DNA of 64,000 nt from positions 434,001 through 498,000 of the forward strand of contig NZ_BCRD01000001.1 of assembly GCF_001552415.1 (NCBI RefSeq), given 5' to 3'. Position numbers and translations under genes: made by a program. The notes under the pieces were generated by a model, which was given only the letters and a program-made list of their open reading frames with translations, did no database searches and was not told the DNA's origin. Positions 1 through 8,903 of this stretch are shown piece by piece (within the stretch, counting starts at the first letter, position 1; each line of letters starts with the position of its first letter). This DNA is from Corynebacterium xerosis NBRC 16721 = ATCC 373 (GTDB lineage Bacteria > Actinomycetota > Actinomycetes > Mycobacteriales > Mycobacteriaceae).

Positions 1-1407
1 GAGATCCACAAGGTGCGAATCATTCAGAAGCTGACGCTGCTGCCGATCGAGCAGCGGCGCGAGGCGATGGAAGAGGCCGGCTTCAACACCTTCCTGCTGC
101 AGAACGCCGACGTGTTCCTGGACATGCTCACCGACTCCGGCGTCAACGCGATGAGCCAGGATCAGCAGGCGGCGATGCTCATGGCCGACGACGCCTACGC
201 CGGCTCCGCGACCTACACGCGCCTGTACGACAAGCTCGTCGAGATCTTCGGCATGGATTACTTCCTGCCCGCCCACCAGGGCCGCGCCGCGGAGAACATC
301 ATCAGCCAGACGATGATCCGCCCCGGCACGCTGATCCCGATGAATTACCACTTCACCACCACCAAGCAGCACATCACCGTCAACGGCGGCGAGGTCGTGG
401 AGCTGATCCGCCCCGAGGGGCTCGAGGTCACCTCCGACCATCCGTTCAAGGGCAACTTCGACGTCGAGGCGCTGCGGGGCCTCATCGACGAGCGTGGCGC
501 GGAGGCGATCAGCCACGTGCGCATGGAGGCCGGCACCAACCTCATCGGCGGCCAGCCGTTCTCGCTGGAGAACCTCCGCGAGGTCGCGGCCACCTGTCGC
601 GAGCACTCGCTGCCGCTGGTCCTCGACGCGTCGCTGCTGGCCGACAACCTGCACTTCATCAAGACCCGCGAAGAGGCGTGCAAGGACATGTCCATCCGCG
701 AGATCACCCGCGCGATGGCCGACGAGGTCGACGTCCTGTACTTCTCGGCACGCAAGCTCGGCTTCGGCCGCGGCGGAGGCATCTGCATCCGCGACGAAGA
801 GACCTTCAAGAAGATGCGCGGCTACGTGCCCATGTTCGAGGGCTTCCTCACCTACGGCGGCATGTCCGTCCGCGAGATGGAGGCCATCACCGTCGGCCTG
901 GACGAGACCATGGACGAGGACATGATCAACCAGGGCCCGCAGTTCATCGAGTACATGGTCGATGAGCTGGATCGCCGCAACATCCCCGTCATCACTCCGG
1001 CCGGTGGCCTGGGCGCGCACGTCGACGCGATGAGTTTCGTCGACCACGTCCCGCAGAACGAGTACCCCGCCGCCGCCCTGGCCGCCGCCCTGTACGTCGC
1101 CTCCGGCGTCCGCGGCATGGAACGCGGCACGATGGCCGAGCAGCGCGACGCCGACGGCAACGAGCCGCTGGCCGACATGGAGCTCGTGCGCCTGGCCATG
1201 CCCCGCCGCGTGTTCACCTTGTCGCAGGTCAACTACGTCATCGACCGCCTCGACTGGCTGTACCAGAACCGCCGCCTCATCGGCGGCATGGAATGGGAGG
1301 AGGAGCCGGAGATCCTGCGCTTCTTCTACGGCCGCCTGAAGACCAAGGGCAACTGGATGGGCGACCTCGTCGAGCAGTTCCGCAAGGACTTCGGCGACTC
1401 GCTGTAG
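1..1407 (+). CDS. Tryptophanase / tyrosine phenol-lyase family PLP enzyme, divergent (5' end outside window)
   Basis: A fold-type I PLP beta-eliminating lyase. Family members release indole or phenol, pyruvate and ammonia from an aromatic amino acid. The frame is open to base 1, and the residues before the first possible start (GTG at 13) still align with the family N-terminus, so about 15 codons are probably missing. Family landmarks are present: LTDSG, the YAGS tyrosine, HQGRAAEN, FTTT, TNLIGGQP, a PLP-ring aspartate (about residue 209) and the Schiff-base lysine in SARKLGFG (about 252). The arginine normally three residues after that aspartate (DATR or DSAR) is leucine here (DASL), and the histidine of the family GGHA motif is also leucine (about 337). 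The fold call is secure; the substrate is not. It is convergent with the ornithine-cyclodeaminase-like gene and shares a terminator with it. Confidence 0.85.
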   Translation, partial: EIHKVRIIQKLTLLPIEQRREAMEEAGFNTFLLQNADVFLDMLTDSGVNAMSQDQQAAMLMADDAYAGSATYTRLYDKLVEIFGMDYFLPAHQGRAAENIISQTMIRPGTLIPMNYHFTTTKQHITVNGGEVVELIRPEGLEVTSDHPFKGNFDVEALRGLIDERGAEAISHVRMEAGTNLIGGQPFSLENLREVAATCREHSLPLVLDASLLADNLHFIKTREEACKDMSIREITRAMADEVDVLYFSARKLGFGRGGGICIRDEETFKKMRGYVPMFEGFLTYGGMSVREMEAITVGLDETMDEDMINQGPQFIEYMVDELDRRNIPVITPAGGLGAHVDAMSFVDHVPQNEYPAAALAAALYVASGVRGMERGTMAEQRDADGNEPLADMELVRLAMPRRVFTLSQVNYVIDRLDWLYQNRRLIGGMEWEEEPEILRFFYGRLKTKGNWMGDLVEQFRKDFGDSL

Positions 1408-1440
1408 GAGCGGGCGGGGCGGGGCCTCACCCGAAGGCGG

Positions 1441-1482
1441 AACCGCGCCGTCGGCAAGCAGTTGCTTTCCGACGGCGCGGTT
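1441..1482. terminator. Bidirectional hairpin terminator between convergent genes
   Basis: Arms 1441-1460 and 1463-1482 pair over 20 bp with one mismatch and almost no loop. It lies between the stop codons of the lyase and the cyclodeaminase-like gene, so it can serve both. Each arm carries a copy of the GCTTNNCGACG motif that recurs across the window (1449-1459 and 1464-1474). Confidence 0.75.
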
Positions 1483-1536
1483 CCGGCGATCCCGGGCAAT
1501 GACGGCGCCCGGTGCGGCGCGGTCGGGGGTCCCGCG

Positions 1537-2700
1537 CTACTTCAGGACCGGGTTCTCCCACAGGTTCAGGGTGGTGCCGATGCCCTTGGCGCGCGCGTTC
1601 TCGTAGACGTCGTACGCCCAGGCGACGTCCTCGACCGGCATGCCGCCGATGGAGTAGCAGAAAATCTGCTCGTCGTTCTCGCGGCCCGGGGCGCGGCCGG
1701 CGGCGATGTCGCCGATGTTGACCAGCTTCTCCTTCGGCAGCGAACCCTCCTCGGCCATGTCCCACCAGCGGTTGCCGGGGATGCCCAGCAGGCGCTCGTA
1801 GGTGACGTCGGGGCCGTTCTCGTTGAACCACTCCTCGTACAGGCCGGTGTAGTCGACCACCAGGTTCGCCGCGTCGGAGGCGATGAAGTCGTCGTCGAAG
1901 CGGGCGGCGGCCGGGCACAGGATGAGTGCGCCGGGCTTGATCCACTCGCGCTTGAAGTACGGGAAACCGCTCGGGCCGTCCGGGGACGTCGACGTGCCGG
2001 CGATGAGGATGTCGGAATCCTCGATGGCGGCCTGCTCCGAATCGACGACCGTGACGGATTCCAGCTGCGGGTACTTGTCGCGGAAGTACTCGGCCACCCG
2101 GCTCGTGGACTCGGGGGAGCGGCCCTTGATCTTCAGGCGCTTGATGCCCGGGCGCTGGGACATGGCCGAGTCGAAGATGGTGCGGCTCATGACGCCCGGG
2201 CCGATGATGCCCACCGTCTCCGCGTTCTCGACCGCCAGGTGCTTCACCCCGACGCCCGGCACCGCGCCCGTGCGGTACGCCGACAGCAGGTTCGCCGACA
2301 TGATCGCCATCGGGGCGCCGGTGATCGCGTCGTTCAGCACGAAGACGTGGACGGAGCGGGGCAGGTCATGTTTGCGGTTCTCGGCGTTGGAGCCGTACCA
2401 CTTCACTCCGGCCGCGCGGAAACGGCCGCCCAGGTACGCGGGCATCGCCATGAAGCGGCGGTCCGGGCCATTGGCGGGCATGCCCTCGTGCTCCGGGTTG
2501 TCCGGGAAGTTGACCTGCGCACCGTGCGAATTCGCGGAGGCGCCCGCCATCCGGTAATCGCCGTCGGCGAGCAGAATGAGCGTCTCCTCCATGGTCTCCA
2601 CGCACGCCACGGAATCGGTGACGCCGGCCTCGATCATTTCGGGCTCGGACAGGTAGAGGAAATCGATGTTGGGCATGCCGTCGTACGGGGAAGTGGGCAT
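1537..2700 (-). CDS. Ornithine cyclodeaminase/mu-crystallin family protein (type annotated as tyramine oxidase subunit B)
   Basis: A 387-residue NAD(P)-binding protein of the ornithine cyclodeaminase/mu-crystallin superfamily. The nucleotide-binding loop VGIIGPGVMSRT lies near residue 190. The N-terminal FLYLSEPEMIEAGVTD, the central SANLLSAYRTGAVPGVG and the C-terminal IGGMPVEDVAWAYDVY and LNLWENPVL are, from memory, hallmarks of the subgroup databases call tyramine oxidase subunit B. That name has little biochemical support that I know of, so the reaction is open. The start is the ATG at 2700. The gene lies 131 bp downstream of a glutamine synthetase on the same strand and is probably co-transcribed with it, which suggests handling of an amine or amino acid with the enzyme encoded opposite. 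Confidence 0.75.
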   Translation of the reverse strand: MPTSPYDGMPNIDFLYLSEPEMIEAGVTDSVACVETMEETLILLADGDYRMAGASANSHGAQVNFPDNPEHEGMPANGPDRRFMAMPAYLGGRFRAAGVKWYGSNAENRKHDLPRSVHVFVLNDAITGAPMAIMSANLLSAYRTGAVPGVGVKHLAVENAETVGIIGPGVMSRTIFDSAMSQRPGIKRLKIKGRSPESTSRVAEYFRDKYPQLESVTVVDSEQAAIEDSDILIAGTSTSPDGPSGFPYFKREWIKPGALILCPAAARFDDDFIASDAANLVVDYTGLYEEWFNENGPDVTYERLLGIPGNRWWDMAEEGSLPKEKLVNIGDIAAGRAPGRENDEQIFCYSIGGMPVEDVAWAYDVYENARAKGIGTTLNLWENPVLK

Positions 2701-2831
2701 GAATACCTTTCGAATTGGGGGATGGGAAAATTGTCGGGAACCGGTTGTTCTGGGCGATGGTTTCCGCCCGTTGTTGCGGCCCGTTGTTGCGGGCGGTGGT
2801 TCGGCGGTGACTGGCGCCGCGGTCCGCCGCT

Positions 2832-4268
2832 TTAGGCGTCGTAATACATTTCGTATTCGAACGGGGTCGGGTGCAGCAGGGACGGCGCAATCTCATGTTC
2901 GCGCTTGTACGCGATGTACGCGGCCAGGGCGTCCTCGGTGAACACGTCGCCCTCGAGGAGGAACTCCTTGTCCGCCTCGAGCGCGTCCAGCGCCAGGGAC
3001 AGGGACGCCGGGGTGGTCGGGATGCCCACGGCCTCCTCCGGGTCGAGCTCGTAAATGTCCTTGTCGAGGGGCTCGGAGGGTTCGGTGCGGTTCTTGATGC
3101 CGTCCAGGCCGGCCATCATGATCGCGGCGAACGCCAGGTACGGGTTCGCCGTCGGATCCGGGGCGCGGAATTCTATGCGCTTGGCCTTCGGGTTCGCGCC
3201 CGTGATGGGGATGCGGATGGCCGCGGAGCGGTTCCGCTGCGAGTACACCAGGTTCGTCGGGGCCTCGAATCCGGGGATGAGGCGGCGGTAGGAGTTCATC
3301 GTCGGGTTGGTGAACGCGATGAGCGCGCCGGCGTGTTCGAGGATGCCGCCGATGAAGTGGCGGGCCATGTCCGACAGTCCGGCGTAACCCTCCTCATCGA
3401 AGAAGAGGGGCTCCCCGTCCTTCCACAGCGACAGGTGGGCGTGCATGCCGGAGCCGGCTTCGCGGCCCAGCGGCTTCGGCATGAACGTCGCGGACTTGCC
3501 CGCCCGCCAGGCGGTGTTGCGCACGACGTACTTGAACACCTGCATGTCGTCGGCGGCGGCGAGCAGCGAGTTGAAGCGGTAGTTGATTTCCTGCTGGCCC
3601 GCGGTGGACACCTCATGGTGCAATCGCTCCAACTGGAAACCGCATCCCTCCAGTTCCAGGCTGATTTCATCGCGCAGGTCCTGGAAATGGTCGTAGGGGG
3701 CGACGGGGAAGTAGCCGCCGGTCATCCGCGTCTTGTAGCCGAGGTTCGGTGAACCGTCCGGGTTGGCGTCCTCCGCGCGGTTCCACCAGCCCTCCACGGA
3801 GTCGACGTGGAAGAAGCCGTTGTTGGATTCGGTGGAGTAGCTGACCTTGTCGAAAAGGAAGAACTCGGCTTCGGCGCCGATGTTGCAGGTGTCCGCGATG
3901 CCGGTTGACTGGAGGTACTCCTCCGCCTTGCGGGCGATGTTGCGCGGGTCCCGCGAGAAGGGCTCCAACGTGAACGGGTCGTGCACGAAGAACTTGATGT
4001 TCAGCGTCTTCGCGGCGCGGAAGGGGTCGACGTGCGCGGTCGACAAATCGGGCAGGAGCGTCATGTCGGATTCGTCGACGGTGGTGAAGCCGCGGATCGA
4101 GGACCCGTCGAACGCAAGCCCCTCCTCCATTGCGGCCTCATCGAATTCGGATGCGGGAATCGTGAAATGCTGTTCGGTTCCCGGCAAATCCGTGAAACGG
4201 ATGTCGACGAATTTGACGTCTTCGTCGGAGATGAAGTCGATTATTTCGGATGGCTCCGTCAACTGCAC
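2832..4268 (-). CDS. Glutamine synthetase-like protein, divergent type I paralogue
   Basis: A 478-residue type I glutamine synthetase, the same length as the two other copies in the window. The start is GTG at 4268, behind a weak AGGA. Metal and nucleotide residues are kept ([14 protein letters not shown]...[21 protein letters not shown] flap, [19 protein letters not shown]), as is the adenylylation tyrosine in [10 protein letters not shown]. The one clear break is in the glutamate-binding loop: the usual DNGSGMH is EAGSGMH, so the asparagine corresponding to E. coli Asn264 is alanine. With its amine-related neighbours this points, as an inference, to a gamma-glutamyl-amine ligase rather than housekeeping ammonia assimilation, although overall similarity to GlnA is high. 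It probably leads an operon with the cyclodeaminase-like gene. Confidence 0.85.
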   Translation of the reverse strand: MQLTEPSEIIDFISDEDVKFVDIRFTDLPGTEQHFTIPASEFDEAAMEEGLAFDGSSIRGFTTVDESDMTLLPDLSTAHVDPFRAAKTLNIKFFVHDPFTLEPFSRDPRNIARKAEEYLQSTGIADTCNIGAEAEFFLFDKVSYSTESNNGFFHVDSVEGWWNRAEDANPDGSPNLGYKTRMTGGYFPVAPYDHFQDLRDEISLELEGCGFQLERLHHEVSTAGQQEINYRFNSLLAAADDMQVFKYVVRNTAWRAGKSATFMPKPLGREAGSGMHAHLSLWKDGEPLFFDEEGYAGLSDMARHFIGGILEHAGALIAFTNPTMNSYRRLIPGFEAPTNLVYSQRNRSAAIRIPITGANPKAKRIEFRAPDPTANPYLAFAAIMMAGLDGIKNRTEPSEPLDKDIYELDPEEAVGIPTTPASLSLALDALEADKEFLLEGDVFTEDALAAYIAYKREHEIAPSLLHPTPFEYEMYYDA

Positions 4269-4581
4269 GATTAACTTATCCTCATTTGCTTTGTGAATGA
4301 TCCGCCGGTGTGCGAAACCCGCCTATCGCCCGGGGTGACGGCGGCTATCGGGGGTTGCGCTGCTCGGGTATCTGGAAAAATTGCCGGATATCACGCGCGT
4401 GTTGTTCGCGCGTATAAGCTCATCTTATTCACCGGAAGGAATGCGCTCCGGGGATCGGGCCAGGACGGGTTCAAACATATGTTCGTCCGGTGGTCTTTCT
4501 CCAGTGAGGCACCGGGTCGATAGGGGCGGCCTGCGGGGGTGATTTGTGCGGGATCCGTTGAAATGGGCGGGTCTCACACGG
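4269..4581. other. Gap without a convincing gene
   Basis: This 313 bp gap separates the 5' end of the divergent glutamine synthetase from the 3' end of aidB. It should hold the glutamine synthetase promoter. An imperfect palindrome around AAACATATGTT (4473-4483), flanked by GGACG and CGTCC, could be an operator. A 76-codon open frame at 4293-4523 has no recognisable features and is not called. Confidence 0.4.
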
Positions 4582-6201
4582 TCACGCGCGCTCGACGAGC
4601 GCCTTGACGTCGGTGCCTTCGGGCAGGGTGCCGTATTCGATGCCGCGGTCGCCGGACAGGCGGCCGCGGATGTAGGCGTCGGCGACGGCGTCGGGTGCGT
4701 GCTCGATGAGCGTCTGCGTCTGCATCGTCAGGGCCATGGCCTCGATGAGGCGGCGCGCGATTGCGGGTGCGCCGGCCGGGTTCTTCGCGGCCTGGCCGAC
4801 GAGATCGCGGGTGCGGGCGAGCTGGGCGTCGTAAAGCTCGTGGGAGCCCGCCGAGCGCGCCATGCGCTCGTCGAAGGCGGCGAACGCCTTGGGTTCCTTC
4901 GCCATCGCGCGCAGCACGTCCAGCGCCATGACGTTGCCGGAGCCCTCCCAAATCGCCAGCACCGGCTGCTCGCGGTAGCGGCGCGCCAGGGGGAACAGCT
5001 CGGTGTAGCCGTTTCCGCCGAGGCACTCCATCCCCTCGTACGCGTGATGGGGGCCGCGCTTGCACACCCAGTACTTGCCGACGGCGGTGGCCAACCGGCG
5101 GTAGGACGCCTGGGCCGGATCGTCGTGATCCGCGGCGAGGCTCAGCGCCAGCCACGTGGCGGCCTCGGCCTCCAGGTGGAGGTCGGCGATGACGTTCGTC
5201 ATGGCCGGCTGGTCGATGAGCGTCGCCCCGAAAGCCTTGCGGTGCCGGGCATGCCACGACGCCTCGGCGACGACCTGGCGCATGCCGGCGGCAGCGCCGA
5301 GGACGCAGTCCAGGCGGGTGCGGTTGACCATCTCGATGATGGTGCGCACCCCACGGCCGGGTTCGCCGACGAGATGCCCGATGGTGCCGTCGAGCTCAAT
5401 CTCCGACGAGGAATTCGACTTGTTGCCCAGCTTGTTCTTCAGCCGCTGCACGTAGAACGGGTTGCGTTCGCCGCCCGGGAGGATGCGCGGCACGAGGAAA
5501 CAGCTCAGTCCCTCCTCCAGCTGGGCGAGCACGAGGAAAGCATCGGACTGCGGGGCCGAGCAGAACCACTTGTGGCCCCGCAGCGTGTACGTGCCGTCCG
5601 CGTTCGGCGTCGCCGTGGTCGTGTTCGCGCGGACGTCCGAGCCACCCTGTTTCTCCGTCATGGCCATGCCGAAGATGACTCCCTGCTTCGTGGCGGGGTC
5701 GCGCAGCTCGGGGTCGTAGTCGGTGGACAGGAGCTTCGGCTCCCACTCGTCGGCGATGCCGGGGGAGTAGCGCAGCGCCGGAACCACCGCGTGCGTCATG
5801 GAGATGGGGCACCCGTGGCCGGCCTCGATCTGGCTGGCGAGCATGAACCCCGCCGCCCGCTCCACGTTCGCGCCCGGGCCGGGGGATGCCCACGCCGACG
5901 TATGCAGCCCCCACTCGACCGACTGGCCCATGATGCGGTGGTAGGAGGGGTGGAACTCGACGTCGTCGACGCGGTTCCCCCAGCGGTCGTGGGAGTGGTG
6001 GACGGGCGTGATCGTGTTCGCGATTTCCGCGTCCCGCTGGTAGCCCGCCGTGCCGACGACGCGGCCGATCTCCTCGAGCTTCGCGGTGTCGGCGGCGGGG
6101 GCGAACTTCGCCACCGACTCGACGAGCGCCGTGTTCGCGGTGAACTCGTTGACGTCGACGCGCGGCGCCGCCTGGTTGAGGACGGTATGGGTGGGGCTCA
6201 C
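4582..6201 (-). CDS. aidB: AidB-type acyl-CoA dehydrogenase
   Basis: A flavoprotein of the acyl-CoA dehydrogenase family, AidB branch. It is 539 residues from the GTG at 6201, close to E. coli AidB (541). FAD-site signatures visible are FGMAMTEKQGGSDVRANTT near residue 180, KWFCSAPQSDAFLVLAQ, and the C-terminal GMECLGGNGYTE and LAIWEGSGNVMALDVLRA. I chose GTG 6201 because TAGGAG lies seven bases upstream and overlaps the stop codon of the tetR gene; an in-frame ATG at 6228 would overlap tetR. In E. coli AidB belongs to the alkylation response and binds DNA. Here it sits with a TetR regulator and a divergent acyl-CoA synthetase, which fits a role in fatty or branched acyl-CoA metabolism at least as well. 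Confidence 0.85.
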   Translation of the reverse strand: MSPTHTVLNQAAPRVDVNEFTANTALVESVAKFAPAADTAKLEEIGRVVGTAGYQRDAEIANTITPVHHSHDRWGNRVDDVEFHPSYHRIMGQSVEWGLHTSAWASPGPGANVERAAGFMLASQIEAGHGCPISMTHAVVPALRYSPGIADEWEPKLLSTDYDPELRDPATKQGVIFGMAMTEKQGGSDVRANTTTATPNADGTYTLRGHKWFCSAPQSDAFLVLAQLEEGLSCFLVPRILPGGERNPFYVQRLKNKLGNKSNSSSEIELDGTIGHLVGEPGRGVRTIIEMVNRTRLDCVLGAAAGMRQVVAEASWHARHRKAFGATLIDQPAMTNVIADLHLEAEAATWLALSLAADHDDPAQASYRRLATAVGKYWVCKRGPHHAYEGMECLGGNGYTELFPLARRYREQPVLAIWEGSGNVMALDVLRAMAKEPKAFAAFDERMARSAGSHELYDAQLARTRDLVGQAAKNPAGAPAIARRLIEAMALTMQTQTLIEHAPDAVADAYIRGRLSGDRGIEYGTLPEGTDVKALVERA

Positions 6202-6211
6202 GCTGATACTC

Positions 6212-6823
6212 CTACTGCTCGGATGCAACTGCTCGGATGCAAAAAGTGACGATGTTGGCGATGAGTGTTTCTGGGTCCGCCTCGGATGGCTCGGGGGACA
6301 GGCGGCCCATGAGGGCCTCGGCGATGGCGCCGGTGATGGCGCGGGCCGAAACCTCGGGATCTTGGGCGGGCAGGGTCCCGTCGCCGATGCCCTGCTCGAG
6401 GATTTCGACGATGAGCCCGTGGTACCGGCGGCGGAACTTCAGGCGCTCGGCCTCGACGAGCGGGTTCACCGGCTCGAACAGAAGTGACTCCGCCGTCTGC
6501 GGGGCATGCAGGGCGCGCCGGGCGAAGGTCTCCACCAGGGCGGTGAGGCGCTGCCGGGCCGCGGGTTCCGCGGCGCGGACGGTCTGGTCGACCACGGCGA
6601 ACTCATGGGAGGCGAGCTCCCGGAACAGCTCCGCGAGCAGCTCGTCCCGGCTGCCGAAGTAGGAGTACACCGAGCCCGTCGAAATGCCCGCCCCGTCGGC
6701 GGTCCTGCGCACGGTCGCCGCCGCGAAACCGCCCGTGGACAGGAGTCCGTGCGCGACGTCGATGATGCGCCTGCGCTTGGCGACGCCCTTGCGCCGCGTC
6801 TCTTCCGTCGGTTTGTAGGCCAT
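6212..6823 (-). CDS. TetR/AcrR family transcriptional regulator
   Basis: A 203-residue TetR-type repressor. The helix-turn-helix spans roughly residues 18-60 (IIDVAHGLLSTGGFAAATVRRTADGAGISTG split around the turn, then SVYSYFGSRDELL), followed by an all-helical ligand domain. It is translated just before aidB (10 bp between its stop and the aidB GTG) and is divergent from the acyl-CoA synthetase gene. A perfect palindrome in the shared upstream region is the likely operator, so it probably represses both itself with aidB and the synthetase. The ligand, perhaps an acyl-CoA, is inferred from the neighbours. Confidence 0.88.
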   Translation of the reverse strand: MAYKPTEETRRKGVAKRRRIIDVAHGLLSTGGFAAATVRRTADGAGISTGSVYSYFGSRDELLAELFRELASHEFAVVDQTVRAAEPAARQRLTALVETFARRALHAPQTAESLLFEPVNPLVEAERLKFRRRYHGLIVEILEQGIGDGTLPAQDPEVSARAITGAIAEALMGRLSPEPSEADPETLIANIVTFCIRAVASEQ

Positions 6824-6847
6824 CCCCGGAAAACCTTTCGCTCAAGA

Positions 6848-6865
6848 ATTGAACTGTGGTTCAAT
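6848..6865. promoter_or_regulatory. Palindromic operator between tetR and acyl-CoA synthetase
   Basis: ATTGAACTGTGGTTCAAT is a perfect 7+4+7 inverted repeat in the 86 bp divergent region, 24 bp before the tetR start and 44 bp before the synthetase start. TetR-type dimers normally bind palindromes of this size next to their own gene. Confidence 0.75.
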
Positions 6866-6909
6866 GTGACCCACGCTACATTGCGCAACCACTTGGAGGG
6901 AAGAAATCC

Positions 6910-8421
6910 ATGAATCTCGTCGATGTCCTGGACGCGACCGTTCGTCGCCGACCGCACCACACCGCACTCAAGTGGGGCGACCGGGAAATGACGTTCCGCG
7001 AACTGCGCGACGCCGCCGACCGGGCGGCCACCGTGTTCGAGTCGAAGAACGTCCTGCCCGGTGACCGCGTGCTGGTCATGACGTACAACGACCCCGGTTT
7101 CGTGGTCGCCATGTACGGCCTGTGGCGGATGGGCGCCGTCCTCGTCCCGGTGAACCACAAGCTCACCGGGCCGGAACTCGAGCACATCGCCGGCCATTCG
7201 GGCGCCGTCCTCGGCATCGCGTCGGAGGAGCTCGTGGAGGCCGCGCGGGAGGGCGCGCCGGGCTTCGAGTGGATGACCACCAGCTGGGAGGGCGGCACCT
7301 TCGACCGGGCGGTCGACGACGCCGAACCGTTCTCGGGCCCGCTCGCGGAGGACACCGAGTACGCGCAGATCCTCTACACCTCGGGCACGACCAGCGCCCC
7401 GAAGGGTTGCGTCCACACGCACCGGGGCGTCAGTTCCATCGCCCCGAACGTCACGGCCAACATCCACTTCACCGGCGACGACCGCTTCCTCATGGCCATG
7501 CCCATCTGGCACGCGTCCCCGCTGAACAACTGGCTGCTGACGATGATGTTCGTCGGCGCGACCGTCGTGCTCATGCGCGACTACGACCCGGCCGAGTTCT
7601 TCCCCCTGATGGAGCGCGAGAAGATCACCTCGGTGTTCGGTGCGCCGATCGCCTTCATCGGCCCGGTCCAGATGGCGAAGGCCGAGGGTGAGTCTCCGAA
7701 GGACTACGACCTCAGTGCCGCCGACAAGCTGATCTACGGTGCGGCACCGCTGGGCGAGGACATGGCCCGCATGCTCATCGACGCCTATGGCACGCAGAAC
7801 TTCTACCAGGTTTACGGAATGACGGAGACCGGCCCGGCCGGCGCGGTCCTCAAGCCCGCGGACCAGGTCCGCAAGGCCGGTTCCATCGGCAAGGGCGGCA
7901 TGCTCGGCGTTGATTTGAAGGTCATCGACGACCATGGCCATGACGTCGAGGCCGGCGGCGAGGGAGAGATTTGGATGCGCACCGACAGCGTCATGGAGGT
8001 GTACATGTCCAACCCGCGCGATACCGCCGAGGCGTTCATCGACGGCTGGTACCGCACCGGCGACATCGGCCGCGTGGACGAGGACGGGTACGTCTACGTC
8101 ATCGACCGCAAGAAGGACATCATCATCACGGGCGGCGAGAACGTGTACTCCAACGAGGTGGAGGAGGCGATCCGCGGCATCGAGCGGGTGCGCGACGTCG
8201 CCGTCGTCGGCCGTTCCCATCCGGAGTGGGGTGAAACGGTCGTCGCCGTGGTGGTGACGTCCGACGGGCAGCATCTCGGCGTCGATGAGCTGCGCAGCCA
8301 CCTGTCCGAGAAGCTCGCGAAGTACAAGATCCCGCGCGAAGTCATCATCGCGAAGGGTCTGCCCCGCAATCCCTCGGGCAAGATCATGAAGCACAAGATC
8401 CGCGCGGAGGTCAACGCCTAG
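6910..8421 (+). CDS. AMP-binding acyl-CoA synthetase (FadD-like)
   Basis: A 503-residue member of the ANL superfamily that activates a carboxylic acid to its acyl-adenylate and then the CoA thioester. The P-loop-like motif YTSGTTSAPKG is at about residues 155-166. YGMTETGPAG, YRTGDIGRVDEDGY and the catalytic lysine in NPSGKIMKHK near the C-terminus are all present. ATG 6910 follows GGAGGGAAG and gives an N-terminus normal for the family; the frame is open further upstream, into the operator. The gene is divergent from tetR-aidB and probably under the same repressor. The chain length of the substrate cannot be read from the sequence. Confidence 0.85.
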   Translation: MNLVDVLDATVRRRPHHTALKWGDREMTFRELRDAADRAATVFESKNVLPGDRVLVMTYNDPGFVVAMYGLWRMGAVLVPVNHKLTGPELEHIAGHSGAVLGIASEELVEAAREGAPGFEWMTTSWEGGTFDRAVDDAEPFSGPLAEDTEYAQILYTSGTTSAPKGCVHTHRGVSSIAPNVTANIHFTGDDRFLMAMPIWHASPLNNWLLTMMFVGATVVLMRDYDPAEFFPLMEREKITSVFGAPIAFIGPVQMAKAEGESPKDYDLSAADKLIYGAAPLGEDMARMLIDAYGTQNFYQVYGMTETGPAGAVLKPADQVRKAGSIGKGGMLGVDLKVIDDHGHDVEAGGEGEIWMRTDSVMEVYMSNPRDTAEAFIDGWYRTGDIGRVDEDGYVYVIDRKKDIIITGGENVYSNEVEEAIRGIERVRDVAVVGRSHPEWGETVVAVVVTSDGQHLGVDELRSHLSEKLAKYKIPREVIIAKGLPRNPSGKIMKHKIRAEVNA

Positions 8422-8488
8422 CGTCCGCCGGCAGGCCGCGCTTGCCGACGGGGCCGCCGCCGGGTCGGGGAGGGCGGGCGCGGGCGGC

Positions 8489-8875
8489 GTGGCCGTCGCG
8501 TTGGCCGCCGTGCTCTTCATCGGTTTCGTGCTGCGGGTCATCTCGGGGCCGAAGTTGTCGCCGTTCGGGCGCCTGTCGGTGCATTTCCTGGCGCCGCTGT
8601 TCGGTGAGCCGCGGCTGACGTCCGCCGCCCCGAAGCGGTTCGCCCAGGGCATCGGCGTGGTGTTCGCGGCCGCGGCGCTGACGGCGCTGGTCGCGGGCGC
8701 GCCGTTCGTGGCGGTCGGCATCCTCGCCGTGTTCCTGGTCGCCGTGGGCCTCGAGGCCTTCGCCGGCTTCTGCCTCGGCTGCTGGCTTTACGCGCAGCTG
8801 CAGCGCGGGGGCGTCATCGCCGACGACTCCTGCGCCGATTGCGCGGACATCTGGTCCCGCACCCCGGCTCGGTAG
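8489..8875 (+). CDS. DUF4395-like membrane protein
   Basis: A 128-residue hydrophobic protein with about three membrane segments and the ending FCLGCWLYAQL...DDSCADC typical of DUF4395. Other family members usually have an extra N-terminal stretch, so the start (GTG 8489, weak ribosome-binding site) may be wrong or the protein may be short. It follows the acyl-CoA synthetase by 67 bp. Its function is unknown. Confidence 0.6.
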   Translation: MAVALAAVLFIGFVLRVISGPKLSPFGRLSVHFLAPLFGEPRLTSAAPKRFAQGIGVVFAAAALTALVAGAPFVAVGILAVFLVAVGLEAFAGFCLGCWLYAQLQRGGVIADDSCADCADIWSRTPAR

Positions 8876-8903
8876 TCACTGCACCCGCACCCGCGCTCGG
8901 TAG

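Noticed and set aside
4293-4523. Possible 76-codon gene between the divergent glutamine synthetase and aidB
   Set aside because: No ribosome-binding site, no recognisable domain and mixed composition; it overlaps the expected promoter region.
8489-8875. DUF4395 gene as a pseudogene
   Set aside because: The N-terminus is short for the family but the frame is intact and the conserved C-terminal part is complete, so truncation is not shown.
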